Origin: Acidimicrobiia bacterium
Lineage (GTDB): Bacteria; Actinomycetota; Acidimicrobiia; IMCC26256; BP-133
DNA: 13,910 bases
Direction of reading: 5' to 3'
NCBI GenBank assembly: GCA_025934385.1
Contig: JAICYE010000014.1
Location: forward strand, 1 to 13,910
Shown: positions 6,477 through 13,810 of the stretch, in pieces
Position numbering within the stretch: the stretch's first letter is position 1
Layout of the letters: every line of letters starts with the position of its first letter
Notes under the pieces: generated by a model
What the model was told of the DNA's origin: nothing
Seen by the model: only the letters and a program-made list of their open reading frames with translations
The model's database searches: none
Program-made: the position numbers and the translations under genes

Positions 6477-7207
6477 GTCGTCCCTCCCGCCGGGCCCGGG
6501 GGTTCGGGGGTGTCCCCCGGAGGCGAAGGTTCTCCGGGCTCGGCCCGCAGCCGGTAGCCGGCGCCCCGGACCGTCTCGATGGTGTCGAGGCCGAACGGGC
6601 GGTCGATGCGCTCCCGCAGCGTGCGGACGTAGACGTCGACGAGGTTCGACGTGCCCTCGTAGGCGAAGTCCCACACGTGCTCGAGGAGGTCGGCCCGGGA
6701 CAGGACCTCGCCGGGCCGGCGCATGAACTGCTCGAGGATGGCGAACTGCTTGGCCGACAAGGAGATCTCGACCTCGCCCCGGCGGACCTGGCGGGTGGCC
6801 GGGTCGAGGACGAGGTCGCCGACCATCAACACGGTCGGCCGGGCGCCGAGGTCGCGCCGGGTCAACGCCCGCAGCCGGGCGAACAGCTCCGAGAAGGCGA
6901 ACGGCTTCGTGAGATAGTCGTCGGCGCCGGCGTCGAGGCCCAGCACCCGGTCGTCGACGCCGTCGCGGGCGGTGAGGAGCAGCACCGGCGTCCACCGGCC
7001 CTCGGAGCGGAGCGTGCGGCAGACCTCGAACCCGTCGGGCTCGGGGATCATGGCGTCGAGGACGATGGCGTCGAAGGCGAACTCCCGGGCCGCCCACAGC
7101 GCCTCACCGCCGTCCCCGGCGAGGTCGACCGCGTAGCCCTCGTGCTCCAGGCCCCGCTTGATCAGCTCCGCCATCTTCGCCTCGTCCTCGACGACGAGCA
7201 CCCGCAT
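6473..7207 (-). CDS. OmpR/PhoB-family response regulator (partner of the adjacent kinase)
   Basis: A 244-aa two-domain regulator. The receiver shows the acidic pocket in VVEDEA (E7, D8), the phosphoacceptor in IVLDAMIPEPDG (D51), the switch threonine in LLLTARDG (T79) and the conserved lysine in YLTKPFAFSEL (K101). The DNA-binding winged helix runs from about 128 to 222, including LSAKQFAILEQFMRRPGEVLSR, the recognition-helix region SNLVDVYVRTLRERID and the C-terminal hairpin IETVRGAGYRL. It belongs to the MprA/TcrA-like actinobacterial group. ATG 7207 lacks a clear Shine-Dalgarno; the gene starts 10 bp after the stop of the small upstream gene and overlaps the kinase at CTGA, so all three are probably one transcript. 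Confidence 0.95.
   Translation of the reverse strand: MRVLVVEDEAKMAELIKRGLEHEGYAVDLAGDGGEALWAAREFAFDAIVLDAMIPEPDGFEVCRTLRSEGRWTPVLLLTARDGVDDRVLGLDAGADDYLTKPFAFSELFARLRALTRRDLGARPTVLMVGDLVLDPATRQVRRGEVEISLSAKQFAILEQFMRRPGEVLSRADLLEHVWDFAYEGTSNLVDVYVRTLRERIDRPFGLDTIETVRGAGYRLRAEPGEPSPPGDTPEPPGPAGGTT
6474..6488 (-). promoter_or_regulatory. Ribosome binding site and CTG start of the kinase, overlapping the regulator stop
   Basis: On the minus strand GGGAGG (6488-6483) is followed by six bases, GACGAC, and then CTG (6476-6474). The TGA that ends the response regulator shares two bases with this CTG. Spacing and strength are what one expects of a real initiation site, and it is the only initiation site that preserves the first membrane helix. 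Confidence 0.65.
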
Positions 7208-7217
7208 GGCGACGAAT

Positions 7218-7601
7218 CTAAAACTGCTGGCCCAGCGCGGCCATCTCGGCCGCCTCGTGGGCCACGAGCCGCTCGACCCGGGGGCGGAGCTGGGTGAGCG
7301 GCCGATCGTCGGCGAGGCCGACCACGTCGCCGAAGCCGTCCGCGTCGGGGAAGGCGGTGGTCAGCTGCTCGACGTCGCCGATGAGGGCGAAGGCCTCGTC
7401 AGCCAGGGCGGCGCCGACGTGGGGGGCGCACCGCAGCCGCAAGGGCCGCATGGCCCGGTAGTGGCGGGAGAGTTCCTCGAGGAGGCGCTCGGCCAGGGCC
7501 GCGGCCTGCTTCCGCTCCCCGAACCGGACGGCGCAGTCGACCATCCAGGCCAGGTCGGCCAGCTCCTCGGGGCCGGCCCCGGTCGGTTGGGGCTCCGCCA
7601 T
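7218..7601 (-). CDS. Small helical protein of unknown function, first gene of the regulator/kinase operon
   Basis: A 127-aa soluble protein without signal peptide or membrane segment. It is predicted from composition to be mostly helical (for example DLAWMVDCAVRFGERKQAAALAERLLEELSRHYRAMRPLRLR, split here by no obvious break). An HxxxE in its last helix (AHEAAEM, H115 and E119) with further histidines at 47 and 61 leaves a distant hemerythrin-like fold possible, but the pattern is incomplete and I do not claim it. The ATG at 7601 has AGAGGAG (7617-7611) nine bases upstream. It is 10 bp from the regulator and has a TTCAT-box promoter in front, so it may serve the two-component system, for instance as an accessory or sensor-modulating protein. 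That role is inference. Confidence 0.75.
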   Translation of the reverse strand: MAEPQPTGAGPEELADLAWMVDCAVRFGERKQAAALAERLLEELSRHYRAMRPLRLRCAPHVGAALADEAFALIGDVEQLTTAFPDADGFGDVVGLADDRPLTQLRPRVERLVAHEAAEMAALGQQF

Positions 7602-7635
7602 CGCTCGCTTCTCCTCTCGCCGTTGACCCGCGTTC

Positions 7636-7668
7636 AGCCTGACGCCGAAGCCATGAACCGGCGATGAA
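7636..7668 (-). promoter_or_regulatory. Putative response-regulator box C with -10 element, before the small protein/regulator/kinase operon
   Basis: Reading the minus strand: half-site TTCATCGCCGG (7668-7658), half-site TTCATGGCTTC (7657-7647), 5-bp spacer GGCGT, then CAGGCT (7641-7636), a weak -10 with A2 and T6. The expected transcription start lies near 7629, leaving a leader of about 28 nt that contains the AGAGGAG ribosome binding site. OmpR/PhoB-type regulators bind tandem 11-bp half-sites, and activator sites often replace a -35 element. Confidence 0.55.
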
Positions 7669-7678
7669 TCAAGCTCCG

Positions 7679-8338
<660 letters not shown>

Positions 8339-8345
8339 GGTACCG

Positions 8346-8378
8346 AGTATCCAAAGATCTCGATGTAAGGACGATGAA
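8346..8378 (-). promoter_or_regulatory. Putative response-regulator box B with -10 element, before the orphan regulator
   Basis: Minus strand: half-site TTCATCGTCCT (8378-8368), half-site TACATCGAGAT (8367-8357), 5-bp spacer CTTTG, then GATACT (8351-8346), a good -10 hexamer. There is no recognisable -35, as expected of an activator-dependent promoter. Transcription should start about 7 nt beyond the hexamer, right at the GTG of the regulator. It occupies the 70-bp gap after the fusion gene. Confidence 0.6.
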
Positions 8379-8408
8379 GTCCTGAGAAGAACTTCGGTTT
8401 CAGGTCGC

Positions 8409-11369
8409 TCAGGCCGCCGTGTCGGTCTTGGGAGCGAGCATGCGGCCGATGAGGGGCAGCTCCACGAACGACTCCGCCTTGGCCACCGCCCAGGCCGCCG
8501 GCAGCATGTTGCCCGGCGACTCGTAGACGGCGTAGCGGGGGCGCCAGTCGGGGTCGTACTTGGCGTTGAAGTGCCACAGCGACTCGATCTGCATCGTCCC
8601 CGACATCTTCTGCAGCAGCCAGCGCTCGATCCGCTGGCTGACGCCGTCGCCGGTCTCGCCGGCCAGGACGGCCCGCAGCGTGGCGAAGTTGAGCGTGAGG
8701 CCCCGGTAGCCCTGCTCCTTCAGGTGGAAGACGGTCTCGATGAGCACGAAGTCGAGGAGCCCGTTGGGGTGCTCGCCGACGCTGCGCCGCATGAGGTCGA
8801 GGGAGAACCCGCCGATGCCCCGGGCGGGGACGAACTGGCAGAAGGCCACCGCCTTGCCGTCGGCGTCCTTGCAGACCGACAGCACGAGGCCGGTGTCGTC
8901 GGGGTCGAAGACCCGCCCCAGCGTCATCGAAAAGCCGCGCTCGGCCTCGCCGCGGCGGCTCTCCAGCGACAGCGCCCGCAGCTCGTCGGCCAGCACCGGG
9001 TCGATCCGGGCCGGGTCGTGGAACGCCACGGTGTAGCCGCCCCGCTTGACCCGGTTGTAGGCCTGGCGGAGCGACTTCATCCGGGAGCCGTCGAGCGTGA
9101 AGGCGCTGCAGTCGACGACGGCCTCGTCGCCGACGTACATCGTCCGCAACCCGCCGGCCCGGTAGATCGGCAGCCAGTCCTCGGTCACGCCCATGCAGGC
9201 CACGATCCAGCCCGACTCGTCGGCGAAGCGCCGGAAGGCTTCCCAGGCGGCGGCCCGTTCCCCGACCGGCCCGATCGGGTCGGGCGAGACCAGCGCCACC
9301 CCGCCGATGACGGCGTAGGCCACGACGGTCTCCCCGGAGAAGAAGTACCGCTTGTCGTCGCGGAGGGAGAAGTAGGCCAGCGAGTCGGCGCCGTAGCGGG
9401 TCACCGCCGACTTGGCCCGGGCCCGGTCGGCCCGGCCGTGGTCGTAGACCCGGTGGATGACCGGCCGGAGCAGCTGCCAGCCGAGGACGGCCACGAGGCC
9501 GAAGCCCACGGCGGCCAGCACCGGCGAGAGGAAGTCGTCGAGCCGGTGGGCGACGGGAACGGTGGAGACGCCGACGAGCCGCTCGACGGCGGCCAACGCC
9601 GCCCGGTGGAGCGGCAGCCGGGCGCCGTGGAAGGGCTTGATGAGCCAGGCGGCGGCGGTGGCGACGACGGTGGCCACGGCCCCGCCGGCGGCGGCCCACA
9701 CCAGCCCGAGCCGGGCCGAGGCGGCGTCGCTGGCCACCCGGAAGGCCTTACGGTGGACCAGCAGGTAGCCGGCCACCAGCCCGGCCACGGCCACCTCCTC
9801 GACGTCGATGCCCTTGACCAGGTGGAGGACGACGGAGCCGAGCAGCAACGCCAGTGACACCAGCCAGGCCCGCCGGTGTCCCCGCCGCACGCCCCGCCCG
9901 AGCAGCAGCAGCCCCAGTCCGGCCAGGGCCACGGCCACGGCGGCCACCTGGGGGACGGCCAGCGGAACGGCGTCGAGCAGCCACTTCAGCCGGTAGCGCA
10001 GCGGCGGCGTGACCGCCGACACGAGATTGAGGACGCCGGCCGCGGCCACCACCGCCGACGCCCGCCGGCGGACGCTGCGGAGCCGCAGCACGGTCGTCTC
10101 GTCCTGCGGCCACGACTCGCCGTGGGGATACTCGGCCACCACCGCCGGTCGCAGCGGCGACTCCGGCCGCCGCCGGGCCACGAGCCGCTCCAGGAAGCGC
10201 TCGGCCGGTTGCGGCGAACGGGCGTGGTGGAGCCGGACCCGCAGCTCGGCGCCGGCCTCGAGCTCCACCCAGGTGCGCTCCTGCTCGGCGGCGAAGACCG
10301 GCGGCAACCCGAACCGGGCGGGCCGCTCGACGATGATCTCGTCGCAGCAGCCGGTGTTGGCGTAGAAGCCCTCGCCGACGGGGCGCAGCTCGGCCCGGTG
10401 GGTGTGACCGGTGATGTAACCGGCATGGCCCGCCCGCATGAGCACCTCGGCCTCGGTCAGCGCCGCCCGGTTCCCCTCCCGGCTGCTGAGCGCGCCGAGC
10501 CCCCCGGCCATGGCCCGCCACGCCTGGTGGGCGCCGACCGCCACGGTCACGCCGACGAGGGCCACGTCGACGAAGATCACCCCGCCGATCATCAGCAGGT
10601 GACTCGACCACCATTCGAGGCCGGACTTCCGGCCCTGCCGCTGGGCCAGGGCCATCACCAACGGGATCTTGATCGCCAGGGCGAGCACCAGCGGGAGGGC
10701 CAGCCAACCGAGGTAGCGGGCCATCTTGCGGTAGGTCAGTCGCGAGGCGATGAAGTTGGGGATCGACGCCGGGTCGGCCAGATGCTCGACGCCGGCGAGC
10801 CAGACGGCGCTCTCCAGAGCCGGCAGCGCCTCCTTCACCACGTAGTGGCCGACCGGTACGTCGAGGGGGTTGCGGGGATCGGCGAAGGCGTGGGACGGGT
10901 CGAGCGGGTGGCGGTGCTCGACCCGCACGACCCGGGGCCCGGCGCCGGTCTCGAACCGGAGCTCGGCCGCCAGGCACAGCTCGGCGCCGATCTCGGTGGC
11001 GACGGTGGCGGCCGCGGCGGCGTCCCAGGCGATGCGGCCGTCGTGGTTGCCGACCACGTAGATGATGCGCCGGGCGGGCTCGGCGGCGAAGCGGGCCAGG
11101 GCGGCGGTGAAGCGGGGGTGGGCGGCCAGCGCCGGGGCCGGGTCGCCGCCGTGCTCGCCGAGGAGGAGCTCGAGGATGTCGCCGCCCAGGACGACGACGC
11201 CCGGGCCGGCCCACCCTTCGAGGGCCAGGGCCAGTTCGCGGGCGGCCTGCCGGGAGGCGGCGGTGGACGGCGCGGCGAGGTGCATGTCGCTCACCACCAG
11301 CGCCCGTCCGCCGAGGGGAACCTCGACGTCGAGGTGGTCTCGCACCTCGGCCTCGAGCACAGCTGCCAT
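8409..11369 (-). CDS. Fusion: metallophosphoesterase with membrane hairpin + six-TM DUF2156/MprF-like aminoacyl-phospholipid synthase
   Basis: A 986-aa membrane protein with two enzyme halves. Residues 20-345 are a calcineurin-like phosphoesterase: VVSDMH (D28, H30), LGGDILE (D64), VVGNHDGR (N108, H109, D110), VEHRHPLDP (H152) and GHTHR (H322, H324). Between the GNHD and GHTH motifs lie two membrane segments (about 220-241 and 258-280), so the catalytic domain is split by a hairpin that would pin it to the membrane. Residues 437-635 hold about six more segments, and 650-950 form the DUF2156 domain of phosphatidylglycerol lysyltransferases: DSLAYFSLRDDKRYFF, AVIGGVALVSPDPIGP, YVGDEAVVD, MKSLRQAYNRVKRGGY, GFSLDLMRR and FNAKYDPDWRPRY. 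MprF-type enzymes transfer an amino acid from tRNA to phosphatidylglycerol and so lower surface charge; the phosphoesterase substrate is unknown (UDP-sugar or lipid phosphate are guesses). Start ATG 11369 has GGGAG six bases upstream; ATGs at 11387 and 11474 do not. Confidence 0.88.
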   Translation of the reverse strand: MAAVLEAEVRDHLDVEVPLGGRALVVSDMHLAAPSTAASRQAARELALALEGWAGPGVVVLGGDILELLLGEHGGDPAPALAAHPRFTAALARFAAEPARRIIYVVGNHDGRIAWDAAAAATVATEIGAELCLAAELRFETGAGPRVVRVEHRHPLDPSHAFADPRNPLDVPVGHYVVKEALPALESAVWLAGVEHLADPASIPNFIASRLTYRKMARYLGWLALPLVLALAIKIPLVMALAQRQGRKSGLEWWSSHLLMIGGVIFVDVALVGVTVAVGAHQAWRAMAGGLGALSSREGNRAALTEAEVLMRAGHAGYITGHTHRAELRPVGEGFYANTGCCDEIIVERPARFGLPPVFAAEQERTWVELEAGAELRVRLHHARSPQPAERFLERLVARRRPESPLRPAVVAEYPHGESWPQDETTVLRLRSVRRRASAVVAAAGVLNLVSAVTPPLRYRLKWLLDAVPLAVPQVAAVAVALAGLGLLLLGRGVRRGHRRAWLVSLALLLGSVVLHLVKGIDVEEVAVAGLVAGYLLVHRKAFRVASDAASARLGLVWAAAGGAVATVVATAAAWLIKPFHGARLPLHRAALAAVERLVGVSTVPVAHRLDDFLSPVLAAVGFGLVAVLGWQLLRPVIHRVYDHGRADRARAKSAVTRYGADSLAYFSLRDDKRYFFSGETVVAYAVIGGVALVSPDPIGPVGERAAAWEAFRRFADESGWIVACMGVTEDWLPIYRAGGLRTMYVGDEAVVDCSAFTLDGSRMKSLRQAYNRVKRGGYTVAFHDPARIDPVLADELRALSLESRRGEAERGFSMTLGRVFDPDDTGLVLSVCKDADGKAVAFCQFVPARGIGGFSLDLMRRSVGEHPNGLLDFVLIETVFHLKEQGYRGLTLNFATLRAVLAGETGDGVSQRIERWLLQKMSGTMQIESLWHFNAKYDPDWRPRYAVYESPGNMLPAAWAVAKAESFVELPLIGRMLAPKTDTAA

Positions 11370-11421
11370 GTCCCTCTCCCGATTCATCCCTGATCGCGGC
11401 AAGGCCCCCGCACCACACGTG

Positions 11422-11454
11422 ATGGTAGGGCGATGCGCATGAGCCGAGGATGAA
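11422..11454 (-). promoter_or_regulatory. Putative response-regulator box A with -10 element, before the fusion gene
   Basis: Minus strand: half-site TTCATCCTCGG (11454-11444), half-site CTCATGCGCAT (11443-11433), 5-bp spacer CGCCC, then TACCAT (11427-11422), which fits the actinobacterial TANNNT -10. The transcription start would be near 11415, giving a leader of roughly 45 nt to the ATG at 11369. The geometry is the same as in boxes B and C. Confidence 0.6.
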
Positions 11455-11495
11455 CATGTGGACAAAAGGCCCAAACGTTCCCTCTGAGGTCCCGC

Positions 11496-12716
11496 TCAGC
11501 CGGCCGGGCCGGCCACCACCCCGTCATCGTGGAGCCGGCCGATCTCGGCGTCCGACAGACTGAGGACGCCGCTCAGGACCTCGTCGGTGTGCTCGCCGAG
11601 GCGGGGAGCCGGCCCGGGCGGGACCCGGTCACAGGCGCCGAAGGCCAGCGGCGATCCGGGCATGAGGTAGGGGCCGATGCCGGGCTGGTCGACCAGTGCG
11701 AACATGGGGTTCTCGGCCGAGACCCTGGGGTCGTGCTCGACGAGTTCGCTGAAGGTCTGGTACGGCCCCCAGCACACGTCGTGGGCGTCGAAGATCTCGG
11801 ACACCTCGGCCAGCGTGCGGCTGATGATCCACGGCTTGAGGACGGCGCCGATGACCTCCCGGGCGGCGAACCGGTCGCCCTCGTCGGACAGGTCGACGCC
11901 GAGAAGCTTCTCGATCTGGGCGCAGGCGTCGTGGATCCCGGTGGCGTCGACCAGGTTCTTCCACTGGCGGGGAGTGAGGCCGACGACCATGATCCGCTTG
12001 CCTTCCTTCGTGGCGAAGTCCCTCCCGAAGGCGCCGTAGAGGTAGTTGCCGTACTTCGGCCGCTCGCTCCGGTTGACCTGGACCTCGGCGATCTTGCCGA
12101 GGTGGCCGACCATGGCGAAGGCCACGTCGGAGAGCGCCAGCCGCACCAGCTGGCCGGTGCCGGTGAGGCGGCGGTGCCGCTCGGCGGCCAGCAGCCCGGC
12201 GGCGGCCAGCGTGCCGGTGATGGCGTCCCAGGCCGGCAGCAGGTGGTTGAACGGCACGCCGAGGTTGGTGGGCCCGGTGGCCCAGGGGAAGCCGGTGGCG
12301 GGGTTCACCGTGTAGTCGACGGCGCTGGTCCCGTCGTGGTTGCCGACGATGTTGACCATGACGAGATCGGGCCGCCGCTCCGCCAGGCCGGCGTAGTCGA
12401 GCCAGCCGGTGGCCGGGAAGTTGGTGAGGAACAGCCCGCCGTCGCCGCCCGGGGCGGTGATGAGGTCGGCCAGCAGCTCCCGGCCCCGGGGCGAGCGGAG
12501 GTCGACCGCCACCGATCGCTTCCCCTTGTTCATCCCGGCCCAGAAAAGGCTCCGGCCGTCGGCGGTGATCGGCCAGCGGCGCGAGTCGAGGCCGCCGCCG
12601 ATGGGGTCGAAACGGATCACGTCGGCGCCGAGCTGGGCCAGGGTCATGCCGCCCAGCGGCGCGGCGACGAACGCCGAACCTTCGACCACCCGCAGGCCGC
12701 TCAGGATTCCGTTCAT
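11496..12716 (-). CDS. mct: Class III (CaiB/BaiF) CoA-transferase, mesaconyl-CoA C1-C4 CoA transferase-like (2-methylfumaryl-CoA isomerase)
   Basis: A 406-aa family III CoA-transferase. The N-terminus LRVVEGSAFVAAPLGGMT (8-25), the stretch GADVIRFDPIGGGLD (30-44), NKGKRSVAVDL (63-73), GNYLYGAFGRDF (223-234), MPGSPLAF (352-359) and APRLGEHTDE (370-379) agree with what I remember of the Chloroflexus Mct enzyme, which moves CoA within one molecule from the C1 to the C4 carboxyl of mesaconate; length also agrees. The catalytic aspartate should be D164 in LPAWDAITG. ATG 12716 overlaps the TGA of the upstream hydratase gene as ATGA, so the two are translationally coupled; a longer frame to 12785 would only add residues lying in the hydratase gene. 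Another intramolecular or succinyl-CoA-dependent CoA transfer remains possible. Confidence 0.85.
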   Translation of the reverse strand: MNGILSGLRVVEGSAFVAAPLGGMTLAQLGADVIRFDPIGGGLDSRRWPITADGRSLFWAGMNKGKRSVAVDLRSPRGRELLADLITAPGGDGGLFLTNFPATGWLDYAGLAERRPDLVMVNIVGNHDGTSAVDYTVNPATGFPWATGPTNLGVPFNHLLPAWDAITGTLAAAGLLAAERHRRLTGTGQLVRLALSDVAFAMVGHLGKIAEVQVNRSERPKYGNYLYGAFGRDFATKEGKRIMVVGLTPRQWKNLVDATGIHDACAQIEKLLGVDLSDEGDRFAAREVIGAVLKPWIISRTLAEVSEIFDAHDVCWGPYQTFSELVEHDPRVSAENPMFALVDQPGIGPYLMPGSPLAFGACDRVPPGPAPRLGEHTDEVLSGVLSLSDAEIGRLHDDGVVAGPAG

Positions 12717-13747
12717 GCCATCAGCCCCACGAGCCGCCAGTCGAGGACAGGCTGTTCCGGTTGGTTGTCGCCATGGTCGGCCCACACCACGGCGTGGAGG
12801 TCGACCATCCCGCCCTGGCTCAGCGGATGCAGGGCCTCGACGGTCACCTCGGTGCGCAGGACGTCGCCCTCGAACACCGGCCCGGTGTGGTCGCAGCTCC
12901 GCCAGGCGAGGATCGTCACCAGGTTGGGGATGGCCCGGGTGGCCGCCGCCCCGGCCAGCGAGATGGTGTGGCCGCCGTAGACCAGACGCCGCCCGTCGGG
13001 CCCGGCGGCCGGGTCCGTGTGGGCCGCGGCGAGGTTCAGCGTGGCCCGGACGAGCTCCGGGGCGGCCGTCACGGTGTCGCGCCCCTCCACCCAGTAGGTC
13101 GTGCCGGCGCCGAGGTCGCCGAAGTGGGCCCCGCCCCGGCCGACCCGGTCCTTGAACACCGACAGCTGCCAGCCCCAGGGGACCTTGGCCGCCAGGCGGT
13201 CGAGGTCGATCTCGGCCGGGATGTCGTCGAACGAGTCGGCATGGCCGGTGTCGCCGTCGGGGTCCCGCAACGGGATCATCGGGCAGCGCCAGAAGTCGAG
13301 CACGGGCTTGCCCCGCTGGTTCTCGACGACGATGCGCAGCGCCACCATCCCGGTGGCCGCCCGGCCGGGCTTGGGCCGGTTCTGGCGCAGGGCCACCACC
13401 TCGGCCCGGGTCGACAGCGTGTCGCCGATGTGGACGGGCCGGAGCACCTGCAGCCGGCGGTAGAAGAGGTTGCCCTTCACCCGCTGGGAGGCGGCGGTGG
13501 TCTGGCCGATGGCCACGTGGCAGACGAGCGTGGGGTGGGCCAGCGGCCGGGCCCGGCCGGTGACCCAGCGGGACAGCTCATGGTCGAGCGGCAGCCGCAG
13601 CCGGTCGCCCGACAGCGACTGGTGGAGCGTGGCGAGGCCGTCGGTCAGCGTGACGGCGGGAGCGTCGTCGAACACCTGGCCGGCCTTGAAGTCCTCGAAG
13701 AAGGGCCCGCCGACGGGAAGGCGTCGGGCTCCTGAATTAGGGGTCAT
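12713..13747 (-). CDS. mch: Double hot-dog MaoC-like hydratase, mesaconyl-CoA hydratase-like
   Basis: A 344-aa protein with two MaoC-type hot-dog halves, the usual length of mesaconyl-CoA (2-methylfumaryl-CoA) hydratase, which reversibly hydrates mesaconyl-C1-CoA to beta-methylmalyl-CoA. The N-terminal half starts GPFFEDFKAGQVFDDAPAVTL and has VLRPVHIGDTLSTRAEVV (101-118); the C-terminal half has the characteristic DGRRLVYGGHTISLAG (251-266) followed by GPVFEGDVLRTEVTVEAL. Next to an Mct-like CoA-transferase, and with an Mcl-type lyase in the same window, this substrate is well supported, though a general enoyl-CoA hydratase of this fold cannot be excluded. ATG 13747 has no Shine-Dalgarno; translation may begin on a short or leaderless transcript. 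Its TGA overlaps the start of the CoA-transferase gene. Confidence 0.82.
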   Translation of the reverse strand: MTPNSGARRLPVGGPFFEDFKAGQVFDDAPAVTLTDGLATLHQSLSGDRLRLPLDHELSRWVTGRARPLAHPTLVCHVAIGQTTAASQRVKGNLFYRRLQVLRPVHIGDTLSTRAEVVALRQNRPKPGRAATGMVALRIVVENQRGKPVLDFWRCPMIPLRDPDGDTGHADSFDDIPAEIDLDRLAAKVPWGWQLSVFKDRVGRGGAHFGDLGAGTTYWVEGRDTVTAAPELVRATLNLAAAHTDPAAGPDGRRLVYGGHTISLAGAAATRAIPNLVTILAWRSCDHTGPVFEGDVLRTEVTVEALHPLSQGGMVDLHAVVWADHGDNQPEQPVLDWRLVGLMA

Positions 13748-13774
13748 CCGGCGACGCTAACGACCCCCGGCGGC

Positions 13775-13810
13775 CTCCCCGTCCCCCGCAGGTGGGGTCG
13801 CGCCGGGGAG
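13775..13810 (-). terminator. GC-rich stem-loop after the partial gene at the right edge
   Basis: CTCCCCG (13775-13781) and CGGGGAG (13804-13810) are exact reverse complements, with a second CCCC/GGGG pair nested inside. The structure starts directly after the stop codon of the minus-strand gene at 13811 and would separate it from the hydratase gene. There is no T-run. In such GC-rich DNA a hairpin of this strength may be accidental. Confidence 0.3.

Noticed and set aside
6477..7097. Upstream extension of the histidine kinase frame to 7097
   Set aside because: This part is the response regulator read in the wrong frame; it is Arg/Pro-rich, and a start there would leave the kinase TM1 over 200 residues inside the protein.
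11421..11435. A further GATG pair 11 bp apart (11421 and 11432) beside box A
   Set aside because: It overlaps the proposed -10 and is only four bases long; box A itself explains the region better.
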